A DNA stretch of 64,000 bases from Helopsaltes ochotensis (taxonomy: Eukaryota > Chordata > Aves > Passeriformes > Locustellidae), in NCBI GenBank assembly GCA_013400155.1, contig VXBM01000023.1, positions 1,991,929 through 2,055,928 on the forward strand. The letters are read 5' to 3'. Positions 11,991 to 25,053 of the stretch are shown in pieces. The notes beneath the pieces are model-generated. The model saw nothing but the letters and a program-made list of their open reading frames with translations. It did no database searches and was not told where the DNA came from. The translations under genes and the position numbers were made by a program. Position 1 is the first letter of the stretch, and each line of letters starts with the position of its first letter.

Positions 11991-14724
11991 ACAGTATATA
12001 ACAATGCAAGATGGAGCACTGTTTTATTCCCGTGTGGCTGAGGCACCTTTGTTTCAGTGGATGCATGTGTGCTCACCCCCAGTAATCTGTTGACTCAAAT
12101 GCCGTCACGGACATAACCAGCATAAACTTTGCCTAAGCACGAGCAGCTGTCACCTTGTGAGACGCATGTGCTCAGAACCAGGTGCGTGTCACTTTAGTAA
12201 CGTTGGAGGATATGACTTTGACTTGGCCGTAAAAGGAAGGAGGGGGACGGACCCAGGGAAGATAGGGACACTGCAGCAGGTACTGGAAATGGTTCTTGGC
12301 TCCTAGCAGCATTGTTTGATCTGTTCAGTGGGTCATGTGCCAGCCTGCCGACTTGCTACGTGTGTTTAGACAGCTCCTGCATGTCTGAATTCTCCTGGCC
12401 AGCTGGCTGCTTTAACTCCTTCAGCTGCCCTTTGTGCCAGGAGTCAGGCAGTACTGGAAGCAGCAGAATAAAACCCAGCAGGGCTGAAAAGCAGCACAGG
12501 GTTTGAGTTAAGTGAAGATGGGGTTCAGAGTGACAAAGGAAATGGAGAATTTACTGGGACCCTTGAATTAATGATTGCTGTTGATAAAAGATCACGACCA
12601 TCATCATCCTGAGATGTGTTTCCTAACACATTTAATGGAAAATTAACCAGGAGAGCCTCTGCTCTCTCAAGCTTTGAAATCCTGCCACGGAAACCTGCAG
12701 CAGAGGATGAAGAGACAAAAGCAGCAGCAGCATATGGCACACCCTGGTTTCAGGAATAACTGTCAGAGACAGGTACATACACTTGTCTTGCCACGCATCC
12801 TTGGTTGCATGCCCCCTCACAAAAACAAATATTAAGCCTAGAAAGCCTGGAAAAGTGACACTGTTCACTGAAGCTCATGACAAACCTGTGATCCTGACTC
12901 CCTCCCCTCCTTACCCCACCATCACCTGACAGCTGTTAGAGTACAGTCTCTGCATTAGTGCTGTAGGTCCCCTTTAAAACAGGCTTAAATGGGAACCCAG
13001 GCAGAGTATTGCCTGAGGAAAGTTTTCTAGACCTCCTACCTCTCTGCGAGTCCTTTTTAAAAAAATATTCCCTAACAGATTTGAGGTCTGATGTGACTTG
13101 TTGCCTTTGTTACATACTGAAGCCCTTACACCAGCAACCCCTCTCTCTGTTTGCCTCTTCTGCTGTGCTGATCCAAATTCTCAGAGATCCAGAGATCCAG
13201 AATCATTCCCTGGGGTTTATTCCAGCCTATCGGCAGCACTGCTGAAAGCTGAGTTCACCCTCCTATTTCCCACCCCTTCACCCAGGATGACAGGCTGGTT
13301 GTGAGGTGTTCTGTGACATCTCACACTTCAGGCATTGTATTGGTGTTTGTCATGTTGCAGCATGAGGAGACCCAGCTGGCATCCTGGGAATGTCAAACAG
13401 CATCCATGAAGAGTTCTTTGTTCTGCTCTTGGATTCTCCTGTACTGGTAATCTGTTGTCCTTTTGTGCAGTTCAATAAAAGCAAGGCCAGAATTCCAATC
13501 ATGTCAAGTGAGCTGGGAAAATCCCAGAAAATGGGAATGAAAGAGGGATAGGGACATCCATCCGCTCAGCAAACAGGCCTGGGGCCACTGTGATCACACA
13601 GTGTCTGGAGATCATCCATAACCTGAGGAAACCATTACAAACTACTTTGGTGGTAAAATGGCAGCACATTCCCACTGGTGTTTTCACAAGCTAAATGGTT
13701 TTTGCATTGCGGACAAGAAGACTGTTTCCATCCATGGTGCCCCTGAAGTCAGGAGAGTCACACTGATGCAGAAATTTTGCAAGAGTTGAGAGCAGAATAA
13801 GCTGCAATTTTCCAGCAACAGTGGGAAGGGCAACCTTTTGCCTTTCACCAGCTCAACCATGAGTCCCAGAGAGGCAGACTCTCCTCCTTGCTCCTGTTCC
13901 ATGGACCAACCAAGGAGGTTGTTCAGACAGAATGGGGACCCAGGCTAATGATGGAGGAGATTATAAGCTTGTTCCTGGGATGGCTACTCTTTCTTCAAGA
14001 GGGGATGTGTTAATATGTGCAACTGGCCTGGAAAGTGAAGTGGGGAAGAGGAAAGCAATGATATGTAGCCCCCCACTTCCATTTGTGTTTGCCTGCTTGG
14101 GGTAGAATATGCTGCTAGTGCTACCCTTGACACAAGTCTCAAATAGGGATGTCAACACTTATCCTTGTCTTGTTTCTCTGCATTTGTCTCTGCCCAGAAA
14201 GCTGGGCACTTGCCAGGGGGCTTTGCAGAATTTGGGTATTGTTTGCTCTTAGTTGACTTTATAATATTTTACAACAGCAGCTGCAAATGCCAAGCAGCAG
14301 CTCAGCCCCAGTTAACAAGATCAGTGAGCAGTGTTCCACTGGGGTGGAAGATAAATATCCAACCCTTTGGCTGAGGGTTCTTGTGCACAGGGGTGAGGGA
14401 ATAGGCATCACTGCCACCTTCATCTTCTCAGAGACAAGAGGCAACAGATTCTTCAGGCATCCGTAACCTCCAGGCCAGCTCCCTCTGTCTTTAGGTCTGC
14501 TATCAAAGGCAATGTTATTAGTTTCCAAACAACTTGTTTCCAAAAGTAGATCCTAGCTACTAGATACACAGCCATGAACAGAAGTTCTGTCAACTTTGAG
14601 AAGCAGCCTTTTCCATTGTATCTTTCTGAAATTATAGATGTCTGCATGGAATTTTCTGCCAGCAGAGAATAGTACTGAATTTCTCTAGGACTGAAAGCAT
14701 CACAGGACAATGAGAGGATCAGGC
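11991..14724. other. Intergenic, no gene seen
   Basis: About 2.7 kb of unique-looking sequence. No exon, RNA gene or repeat family was recognised. Confidence 0.55.
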
Positions 14725-15830
14725 CCAGGTGGCATGGGTTTATGAAAGGCAGGTCCTGCTTGACCATCCTGACCTGTGACAGGGTGATCCTCTTAGAGGA
14801 TGAGGGAAAGGCAGTGATGTATCTACCTGGACTTAACTAAAGACTTTTATACTAATTCTCACAGCATTATCCAGTAGAAACTGGCTTCTCATGGCCTGGA
14901 TTGGTGCACTCTTCCCTAGGCAAAAACTGCCTGGATGGCTGAGCCCAGAGAGTGGTGGTGAATGGAGTCACATCAGCTGGTGGCTGGTCACAAGTGCTGC
15001 TCCTCAGTGCTCAGTGTTGGGGACAGCTCTGCTTAATCTTTATCGATGATCTGGATGAGGAGATCGGGGACAGCCTTAGTCAATCTGCACACACCAATTT
15101 GGGTTGGAGTACCAATCTTCTGGAATGTAGGAAAGCCCTGCAGAAGGATCTGGACAGGCTGGATCAATGGGCCAAGACCAATTCTATGAGGGCCAACAGC
15201 GTGAAGTTTGGGGTCCTGCCCTTGGGTCACAACAACCCCTTGCAGCACTACAGGCTGGGGTAGAGTGGCTGGAAAGCTGCCCAGCAGAAAAGGGCCTGGG
15301 AGTGCTGGCTGACAGCGACTGAACATCAGCCAGGGCCTGCCCAGGGGGCCAAGGAGGCCGATGGCATCCTGGCCTGTATCAGCAGTGGTGTGGCCAGCAG
15401 GAGCAGGGCAGGGATCGTCCCCCTGTGCTCAGCACTGGTGAGGCCTCACCTGGAATGCAGTGCTCAGTTCTGCGCCCCTCACTGCAGGAAAGACATTGAG
15501 GGGCTGGAGCGTGTCCAGAGAAGGGCAATGGAGCTGGGGAAGGGTCTGGTGCACAAGTCTTATGAGGAGCAGCTGAGGGAGCTGGGGGTGTTTAATCTGG
15601 AGAAAAGGAGGTTCAGGGGGAACTTTATCACTGTCTTCAACTACCTGAAAGGCGTTTGTAGCCACATGGATGTTGGTCTCTTCTCCCAGGTAACAACTGA
15701 CTGGATGAGATGAAACAGCCTCCAGTTGTGCCTGGAAAGCTACAGATTCAAAATTTAGACTGGAAATTTCTTCACCAAAAGGGTTGTCAAGCATTGCCCA
15801 GGGAAGAGGTTGAGTCACCATTCCTGAGAA
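14725..15830 (+). mobile_element. Decayed CR1-type LINE fragment (reverse transcriptase C-terminal part)
   Basis: The segment follows the 3' half of CR1 ORF2 in order. It starts near GGTGGCATGGGTTTATGAAA and GGCAGGTCCTGCTTGACCA, then GAGAGTGGTGGTGAATGGAG, a FIDDLDE segment, a KDLDRLDQWAK segment, LGHNNPLQHY, a SRSRAGIVPLCSALVRPHLE segment, LERVQRRAMELGKGL, a SYEEQLRELGVFNLEKRR segment, and finally GTTGAGTCACCATTCCTGA. The frame is broken by stops (near 15264 and 15714) and at least one frameshift. The polymerase FADD core is destroyed: the matching place (about 15080-15095) reads SAHT. It is truncated at both ends, lacking the 5' part and the usual 3' tail. It cannot code for a working enzyme. 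Confidence 0.9.
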
Positions 15831-16284
15831 TTCTGGGTATCCGAGAACAGAGCAGGTCAGTGGGAAGAACCTTTTGCATCCAGTCCTCTGTTCTGGCAAA
15901 CAACCATGACACATGAATGTACTCAAAAGCACCTGTGTAAATCAGGCTGTCAGGTGCAATCTATTAAAGTACCTTCCTGGAGAAGGAACTGCATAGGCCA
16001 CTTAGCCATCAGCATAGCAGCAGAGCAAATCAGACAGCTATCTTCAGTAACCAAGAGGGATTTGTGACATCAGGACATCAGCACTGTTCTCAGTAAGTGT
16101 CTGAGTAAATATCTGAAGCATCACATTGGGACTGATTTTACCATTGATAAATTGCTCTTTAGCTTTGAAAACAAAAGGAACTTCTATCCTCATTAAATTT
16201 TCATGATCTGAACCCATGTGCTACTTTAGAAGAGACAAGAATTGTTTCCTTGCTCAAACTTTCTACTGTCCACACATGCCAATT

Positions 16285-16290
16285 AAAAAA

Positions 16291-16320
<30 letters not shown>
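16285..16320. repeat. Poly-A tract with two G interruptions
   Basis: Thirty-six bases, A except two G. It may be a simple expansion or an old retroposon tail; no element body was recognised before it. Confidence 0.85.
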
Positions 16321-16321
<1 letters not shown>

Positions 16322-19300
16322 TAGCTTTTTTGTTGAGGGAGGCAAAGGGGTGGACAATTCAACATCAAGATCTGAGAATTTCTCTGCCATATTGAAGTCA
16401 CTTTATGCTTGATAAAGTTACCCTTCTTAATTGGGAGCAGCCTGAAAGGAATTACAAAGCAAAACAAAATATTTGAAATGCTTATTCCTATTGTTACACT
16501 GCTCTGTTTAACTGCTCTGGCAAACCTGCTGTTGGTTATAAACTTCTTCCCTGTGCCAAGTCAACCCAGCAATAACGAAACGTCCGTGCTCCTGAGTTAC
16601 TCTGGGCCCTTGGCCTCCTGGCAGTTATTATTCTTTCCTACCTGTGCCTGTGCCTGTGTGGTGCTTTGAAACCGGTGCATGTTCACAGAGGGCTGCAGCC
16701 TGTCAGGAAGACACTGCAGGCTTCTCACCCATATGCCACCAACCCATGGCACTCCTGGGCTGGGTATCCCAGATGTCCTCATGCCTGGCAGCCAGGGCGT
16801 ATCCTCTCTGCTGCCTCTGTCTCGTCCTTTCCCACACCTCATCCCTCTCCACTTCAACTTGCCTGACCTCCTGGGTCCCCACACCCAGATCTAAGTGAAT
16901 GTTCAGGTGAACACTTGGGTCCAAGCCAGAAAGGCCATTGCTATGTTCTTATGTGCTGTGTATGATCCAAAAGGACTTTTTGTTCTTTTATGTGAACATA
17001 AGTTCACCAGAAACTCAAATACATCTAACTTGTTGAGCGATGACAGATCTCCCAAGACAAAATGCCTTCTGCCCTGAATGCTTACACAGCCTGGACCTGG
17101 ACTGTATGTTTGTATGTTTGTGATTGTATGTTTGTTGAGATCACGCATGGCCTTGTGACTTCATCATCAAGAATATTCCCAAGCATTAAGGCAAACTATT
17201 GCATTTGGGGAATAACAAAACACCCGCAGCACTCCGCAAACACCAGCACTGCTGGGAACCCCAGCAGCCAAGCAGACCAGCATACTCCCTACCCCACATG
17301 GCCCAGCATGCCTACAACACTATCCAGAACATGTGAGCAGCTCCACGTGTGTGCATTTGTGCCCTATGGACTCTGTCTGGAAGCCCCATGATCTGCCTGC
17401 TTTGGAGGAGGTGGTGTTCAGAGAGCCACACCTGTGGAGCAAGTATCTGTCACTGTGAGGCATCCTTCTGCCCTAGGGGCTGCCAGAAGGTGTCACAACA
17501 GATTGGAAAAGTACACCATCTTCCTCCCTTATCTCTTATGGCGAGCCTAAGTCAGTGACCGAGGTGATGTGGGTGTCCCGTGTTACCCAGCAGCAGCTGG
17601 CCCCCTAATGTGTATGGCAACAACCAGAACTGAGGTGTGTAGAGCCCCTGAGAAATATACCCAGGCCTCCTTCATCCCTACAGGAAAGATCACCTTCTGC
17701 TTGCAGACAGTATCCAGTCGAGCACAGGGATCTCTGTGTCCTGTGTCTGCACTCTGCATGAAGGAGACTCAGCATGGCTTCACCTTGAGATCCTGAAAGC
17801 TTCAAGACTCATACAAGCTAGTGCCAAATACTTCTTCATGAAAACCAAACCCCAGTGTAGGATTTGGGGTGTGAACAGCTTTTGAAAATTCTTGCTACAA
17901 ACCTACAAAGGTTTTGTTTGGTAGATAAATTAATACACAAGGAAAATGGTCCCATCTGTAGCCTTCAGAGAGTAACAAGCTGCCCAACGTCTTGTTGGAA
18001 AGTTCTCAAAAGTGATGTTATTATGGGTGGGATAAAAGTCTCCAGAGATGAGTCCTGAACTCCTCTCATTCCTGACCAGGTACATCTTTCAGAACAAACC
18101 TAATTTTTCTTCAGACAAGACTAGCAGTCATTCCCATAAATTCTGGAATAGATGTTTGTTTCATGTCAGAGAGGGAGAGGGAAGCAAAGTCTGGCCTTTG
18201 CGTAGACCTATGTCAAACCTATGTGACTGCATGTCACCAAAGATACAAACGGACAGGTCTGTCATTGTTGCACTTGCCCCCTGGATTCTGGTTCTCTGCT
18301 GTATCCCCTTCGCCTCCAGCCCAAGCAGCACATGCAGCTGCTGGGATGTCCTTTTTATCAACAGAGCATGCCCAAAGCTCATTAGCAACCCCTTGAGATC
18401 GAGCGATGACGTAACATGGCGTATCTGCAGAAAGGGAGTGTATGGCAGGCCTGTAGGTGCCCTAAGGACTGCACACACCCTTGGACAGGCTCGCCTCAGG
18501 GCACGGTGCAGTGCAGTTATGCTATCTCCAGCGTATGGTGTTAGGTCCACCTACTCTGCCTGGGTTTTGTGTGGTTGAGTGACTTCGAGTTTCTTTCACA
18601 GTTCAGGGTGTTTCCTGTGTGTTCCCTCTGCTGGTATGTTGTTAGAAGGGTCAGGCATTAATTTATGTGGTTTTGTAATTGATGTGCCTGCACCTGAAGG
18701 TCACAGCAACAATTTGCACCAGGAAAAATGGAACATTCAGAGGAAAGCCTCACTCATTTTCTGCACCACAAGGGAAGTCTCTGGACCCTGCACATGACTC
18801 AGACATGGTCCACAGCAACTGCAGGATTCTGGCATCAGCCTGGTGATTTTGCAGGGCTGCCTATTGTACTCTAATCACCTGCTCTCATGGGCAGCTGCGC
18901 CAGCGTGACAGGTTTTCCTGCTTCTTCAATACACAACGCTGGCCAATGGATATGGCCAGAACTTACTGTTTACACTTTTCTGCATGGCAGACATCTCCTG
19001 GTTTTGTTTTTTTTTTTTGGGAAACTGCTTCCTGGGAGGAAGTAGTGACTTCCTTGTACATCCTGTGTGCTACCTTTGCACTCCATCTTAATTCTAAATC
19101 TCAGGACTGAGATTTTCCAGTTGACTAAAAGGCTTTGAAATTCACAGCCCCAGCACCTTCATGCAGGAACCACAAGCTAAAATGCTCCTCAATGCTTCTA
19201 ACACTCTTGGTTGCTTCAAAGTATGCTTCAGAGTGGGGATAATGTCCGACAGCAGTGACCAGAAAAGCCAATGTGGACAGTAGGCATGACCCAAAGAATT

Positions 19301-22300
19301 GCTCCCTTCACCAAACTTTGAGTAAAGCAGGTCCCAAGAAAAAGAAATCTTAACATGTCTGTGCAGCCCACCAAGACCCAGAGGGTTCAGCAAACCTCAG
19401 TGCCAGGGGCTCACTGGACCTGGTCGCTTCCTTGTCAATCACTGAACTTGGGAATGAGGCCCAAAGGAGGGCAGGTAGGTTCCATGGAAACTTTAGCCTC
19501 TCTCTGCTCACCAGGGTCAGCAGATCAACAACATGCTGCAGTGGCAGTACCACAAGCAGAGCAAGGAGCCTGTTAGCTCGTTGTCAAATACATGGTGGTA
19601 AATGAAATTACTCCAGTACAAAAGCCAGTCTCATTTGCTTGAAGATTTTATGCTGATGCCAGAAAGCATGGTGCAGGTGCAGGAAAGTTCCTCCACAGCC
19701 CTCAGGAAAACCCTGTCTTCCTAGACTATACCCTGATCTTCTCTGGGCCTGCATACAAGTACATAGAATGGCCACCTAAGCAAAGAAGTTGTAGAGCATG
19801 GTGTTTTTATAACACCAAGGACACACAAATGCATACAAAGTTTATGGGTGTCTTTCCAATGCCCTGGTGTTTCCCTGCACCAGGTGGAATGTAGGGAGGG
19901 GATTGGCAGTCCTCTGGGGACTGCACAGACGGGGAGACTGTTTCACTCACTTGGCATCTGCAAGGACAGAAAACGAATGTGATAGTATCAATAGAGGCTC
20001 TAATTAATGTTTTGTCTGCCAGACAGAACCCCTCTGGAACTGAAAAGAGAGACCTGGAAACTCCAAATGGGAAGGGTGACAGCTGGAGACAGAAAAAATC
20101 CATTTGACTGTAAACCTGATTTGTACAAGAATTGCACACATCCACTACCTGTATCCAGCCAAGGAATGTGAGATTGTATGGGCTGCCAGGCTCACCCAGA
20201 CTGGTCCACAGTTCTCACAGGCACTACATTTCAGGAATATGTTGAATTCCATCTTAAAAGGGGCTTGGTATTTGCCTGGAGTAGAAGTCTGTTCCAGAGC
20301 CCAGTTACTGAACACAACCCCTTCAGGGTTATGGTATGTTTAACAGAGGTCATGAGCTTCATTGGAAAAGTGATTGCAGAAGTGGAGCTTTGGCTAGGAG
20401 TAGGATAATGTCAGAAATATTGAGCCTCCTTTGAATTTCCCTCCAAATTTACTGTCCTGCCCTCACGTGCATCACCTTCATGCCTTTTAAGATGGAAAAG
20501 GCAGCATGCATGCTTCAGTAGCTATACAGTGTTTGTTTATTTTTTTATGACCCATTTGCCTTAAAATTATCTCGGTCTATTCCCAGTCTCCACAAATCAG
20601 CCTTAAAGTTACCATGTAAATCACAGCTTTCCTCATTCTATACACACAGACAGGGAGCAATAAAGATGCTATAAAAAGAAATCTGGCACTTTTTCAGCTT
20701 ATCATCTAAGTGTAATTGGTTGTTCTTTACACAAGAAAGAAGTTGACCTCTTGCCTATATTATTTGCATGGAAGAGGTGAAGCAAGATGGGGTTTTAAGG
20801 TGGAAAATTCCTGTAAAAGCAAGAAGTGAACGGCACAGAAAGGTCTATTGGCCCAGCTGTCAGGTCTAGGTTTCACCCTGGCTCACCCCTGGATGGAAAG
20901 GAAAAACATGTCTCCTCTCTATGGTGGCTGGGTGGACGAAAGAGTTCAGAGCAGCAGGGACCCTGATTTACAGCCCAGCTGTCCTCACTCAGAGGATATG
21001 ATCAAAGAACCCTGTGATCCCCCACTGAAGAGATGGGAAGAAACGGCCGACTGGCCATCTGCTTGGCATGTTCAGCTCTAGCATGAGGCCAAGGCAAGGG
21101 CTTTGTTTTCATGGACCAGAGCTTCTCACAGTGGCTGCTGAGAGGAAGTGGCTGAAAACTAATTCTCAATTAAGTTGTGGAACCAGTAGGTGGGAAGTTC
21201 CACGCATGCCAAAAGCCCATAATCTCGTCTAGAGATGACTTTTGTTAAGAAAGAAAAGGGTTTGTGATGTCCTGTCCACAAATTTCCTGGTGTGCCCTGG
21301 AGGAGGTTGTGACCCCTGAAAACTTGTGCCCCTCTCCCACTGAGGATTGATCCAGGCATTTGGAGACCCAGCTACCAGAACATGAGCAGATCCCCAACCA
21401 GAGGTATAAAACAGCAACATGGGATGCTGCTCTCTGTGTTGAGCACAGGACCAGGCCAAGGCCCTCTGTGGTTATGGGATAAATGTGTACAAGGCCACAA
21501 GACACGAGCCCAGGCTGAGCTCCAAGCAGAGATGACTGTGGTCTCCTCAGGCTTTCACCACAGCATGGAGTGTGAGGCATCTCCAGAGACATGGCTTGAC
21601 AGGGACAGTCAGCTTATCATCCTGGAGAAAAGGTGTAAGGCACAGGGCATGCCTGGTGCTGTGCTATTTCCAGAACATGGGGCCAAAGGGGTTCCTTGGG
21701 ATTTGAGGGCAGGGCTTGCACATGTGCATGCTGCCAACCTGAATTACATGGCATGATACCACAGACCCCCCACATACACTGGTGATGGCCGGGTCACCAG
21801 AGCCTGCTCACTCTCAGTGCCTGAGGAAGCAGGTAAGAAAACTGGGAGCAATCCCATTCCCTCCCTGCAACCCCAGCAGCACTTACTCCACCACAACATG
21901 GTGTTGTGTGTGTTGGATTATTTGATCTTTGGGACTATCTTGAGGGGAAAAGCAAAGAAGGGCCTTTGTGGAAATGTCATGCAGCTTGTCACCAAAGGGG
22001 CAGCTCCAGGGCAGCCTCAGGAGGTGCCGCGCTGTGGCTGGCATGGCTACAGAGCATGAGGGCTGCGTAAGGATACTTCTCCCACCTGGGGAAGGCTGCA
22101 AAGGAAGCTCATTAATGCCTGGAGGGCTGATTGTCCTTCCCTTATTAACCAGCAGAAGGGGTGGTTAGTGGAGAAAGGGACTGTGATTTGGGAACATATT
22201 TATATGGGCTATGGGAAATAAGGAATTCTTGAGTCTCTAAAATGTCAGACCTAGGCAGAAGGGACATGCAGAGGACAGTCACTGGGGCATATGTGGTATG

Positions 22301-22508
22301 GAGGTGGACTTTATGGACAGGGGTAGCTTCCACTTTGGGCCAGTCCCGCAAACCCAGCTACAACTCCTGAGACTCACAAGTTGGAAAACACAGCAAAACA
22401 TGAAATTCCTCCTCCAGCATGTTTATTACTTGAGTTCCTCCAGCCACCTCCTCAGCCTACCCTCTTAGCTCTAATCCTTCAGGTTTACATCACGCTGCCT
22501 ACCAGGGG

Positions 22509-22541
22509 GACTAACTCTTGGCCTGTGACTAACTCTTGGCC
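22509..22541. repeat. Short tandem duplication, 18-base period
   Basis: GACTAACTCTTGGCC occurs at 22509-22523 and 22527-22541. Confidence 0.85.
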
Positions 22542-24206
22542 CGCACAGGAGCTCACTTCTTTAGGCTTGCTCTTGCCGTCAGAGTGAGATCCCAAGGCCC
22601 AAGCCACCTGCATGGCCACCCTTCCCTAACACTACTGCCAGGCTGGAGGAAGTGGTTGAAACATGATGTCCACACCTGGTCTTGACCCCTGGTGGTGTTG
22701 TTGTTTCCTGTTTTATTCAGTATGGCTTCCTGGATAAACAGATGGATTTTCCTCTCCTTCATAAATATTATTTCAAGGGTGCCTTTGAAACTGTACAAAC
22801 AATCACTTGTTTTCCACCTTCACACAATATTTTTACTGTCCTTCATTATGCAGATGAGTTTTTTAGTTCCTGCCTGAGTTAACATTCTTCTCCAGTGGCT
22901 CTCACTTCTGTTTACCTCATAAGCAATATGTGCCTTTCAGCCACAGCCCTGGATTTCTTGCATCCCGAATAATTTCACTGTATTTCTGTCACTGCAACCA
23001 CTGAGGGATTCTTACAGCATTGGAGGCCTGTGCCTTTCTCAGAGAGATATACGGGTCCTACCAAAAGGCCCAACCTGACAAGATTTTCTTCCTTGAAGAG
23101 CTAAAATGCTAAATTTGGATGTCTTACATTACTGTAGAATATGACAAAGTGAGGGAAAACCTGCCCCTACGTGCCTTAAAGCTCGTCTTTTTTCCTAATT
23201 GTGTGATTTGGTGCGAGCAAAAGGTATACTTTCTCCCCATGACACTTTATTCATTTGTATTATCTACCACAGATATAACACAAATATGGAAGACTGTAAA
23301 CTTGAAGGGCTGGGGTGAGGCAGCAGAAGCAGTCACCCCATCTGTATTTCAGAATTTAGTGCAACCATAAAAACCATTACTGATAAAATACTAGAAGGAA
23401 AATGGCAATGAATGCATCATCACCATCATAAAGGCATTGAGAAGTCAACCACAAGCAACCACAAAGGGGAGTCTTGGAGGCCTCCAAATTTTGCCGACTT
23501 ACCGCTACTGCTCTTTTTTTTTGTGCTTATTAGCTGCCACCCCATCTTGAGTAACATCTCTGAAGCAAGCCCTGGAGAAGTGTGGCAGTCAGAGGCTGTT
23601 TTTCCTCTGTTCTCATCTTCTGCTTGAAGACCTTTGCTCCCTCAGCAAATCCTAACAAACTTATATGGCACTTGAATGAACAGCTTAACTGTAAACACAG
23701 AGCAGGACCAAAGGTGAGATAAACAAGAGCCCAGCAGCTCTCAATGATCCGGGAACAAGGGGCAGAGTTGACGTTCAAGAATTGGACTGAGACTGATGTT
23801 TGCTTGCCCCTGAGATCACAGGATGTTGTTTTGAGGACCCTTTCTATGGGGTTCCTATAGGAAATTCACTGCCTGCTAAAAGCAAAGTGGAAGAGAAGAA
23901 CAAAATGAACTCCATACCTAAGACCATTGACTGACCTTCTGACATGCTTACCCACTGCCTGGTCATCCATCACACTGACCTCATTAGCAGCAATGGGGTC
24001 CTCCTGCAGTTTATGCTCCCTCTGCTAGTACAGCTCCCTGGGAGAGGAGTCTCCCTTCACCAGGTTTGCACAATGCACAGAGCCAGGGAGAATCAGTGGA
24101 AATACTTACAGATAGATAATTGTTTTTCTAAGAGCAGACTTGCATTGCTTTTGGCAACATTTGACATGGCCAGCTTCAAAACACTTGCCCTGGACCAGGA
24201 ATATGG

Positions 24207-24255
24207 AAAAGATCAGAAGGATTGCACTGAGAGGTGCAAAAGATCAGAAGGATTG
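24207..24255. repeat. Short tandem duplication, 31-base period
   Basis: The 18-base word AAAAGATCAGAAGGATTG occurs at 24207-24224 and again at 24238-24255. Confidence 0.85.
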
Positions 24256-24859
24256 TGCCTTGAAGAGAAGACTGGTATTAGTTGCTGCTTCCTAACAGCT
24301 ACCACTATCTGTGAGATCTCAGCTCTTCTGCCTTCCCCCAACACCTCCAGGAACGCATGTGGCATCATGGTGCAGTGAAGTGGGTGCCAGGGGCCGAGCT
24401 GTAAGGCCAGAGTGACTTGACCAGGTGATGTGCTTGGAGTGCTGCGCTGCACCTGTCTGCAGACGTGCCAGCAGCATGTTGGTGAAGCTGCTTCTGCATT
24501 GTGTTATTTACCTCCATACCCCACCCAGCAGGGCTACACCTGAAACCAGCATCTGCAGACAGAGAGGGCTGGAAAGTTTTTAATCACTACTTTTTGCCCC
24601 AGAACATTTTTATATTAGATGCATTGTTTTTAATAACCAGATATGAATATCAGTGGAAATTTCCCTGGCAAAATATGTCAATATGGGCATCTTCTTTGTT
24701 CTGGGTTGAGAAATACATATTCATAAATTTAAAAAATTCAAGATTTTGTTGCAGTTTTCATTGTAATGCTTTTTAATTTAATGAGAGCCCCAGCATGCCA
24801 TCACCATATGAAAGACTTGAAATACTGCCATTTTATTTCCTTTCTTAAATCATGATTGA

Positions 24860-25053
24860 CAGCTGCTATTTAGTATTAATTAAAACACCTTATCTTTTTT
24901 TCACAGATCAAAGTGTCTTCTGTTTATTTTGTAATGAAGCAGTGTGACAGTTTTTGTGTTTGACTTTTTGTCAGACTGTTTCATTACAAACAAAAGTCAC
25001 TTTGATCTGTAGAGAAAGATAAGATTTTTTTAATTAGTACTATATAACAGCTG
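24860..25053. repeat. 194-base imperfect inverted repeat (long hairpin), likely ancient conserved palindromic element
   Basis: Both ends are CAGCTG (24860-24865 and 25048-25053), and the arms pair nearly throughout around a loop at about 24950-24968. Perfect paired blocks include ACAGATCAAAGTG (24903-24915) with CACTTTGATCTGT (24998-25010), GTAATGAA (24931-24938) with TTCATTAC (24980-24987), and TGACA (24945-24949) with TGTCA (24969-24973). The left arm carries about five extra bases near 24921-24930. By eye some four fifths of arm positions pair. Each arm has AGATCAAAG (a TCF/LEF-like word), an ATCTTT/GATAA GATA-like word and ATTA cores. It resembles the palindromic Eulor-type old repeats of vertebrates, but I cannot assign a family. 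Confidence 0.85.

Larger units (their letters stand above)
16321..24859. other. Intergenic, no gene seen
   Basis: About 8.5 kb with no recognised exon or transposon. It holds a GTATGTTT-type short repeat near 17104-17134 and an AT-rich stretch at about 20510-20730 that could be conserved non-coding DNA. The open frame 18048-18578 (176 codons) is overlapped by an opposite-strand frame and has no domain. Confidence 0.55.

Noticed and set aside
11257..12076. Long open frames across the N run
   Set aside because: The residues are translations of N and of the GGGAA repeat, not real sequence.
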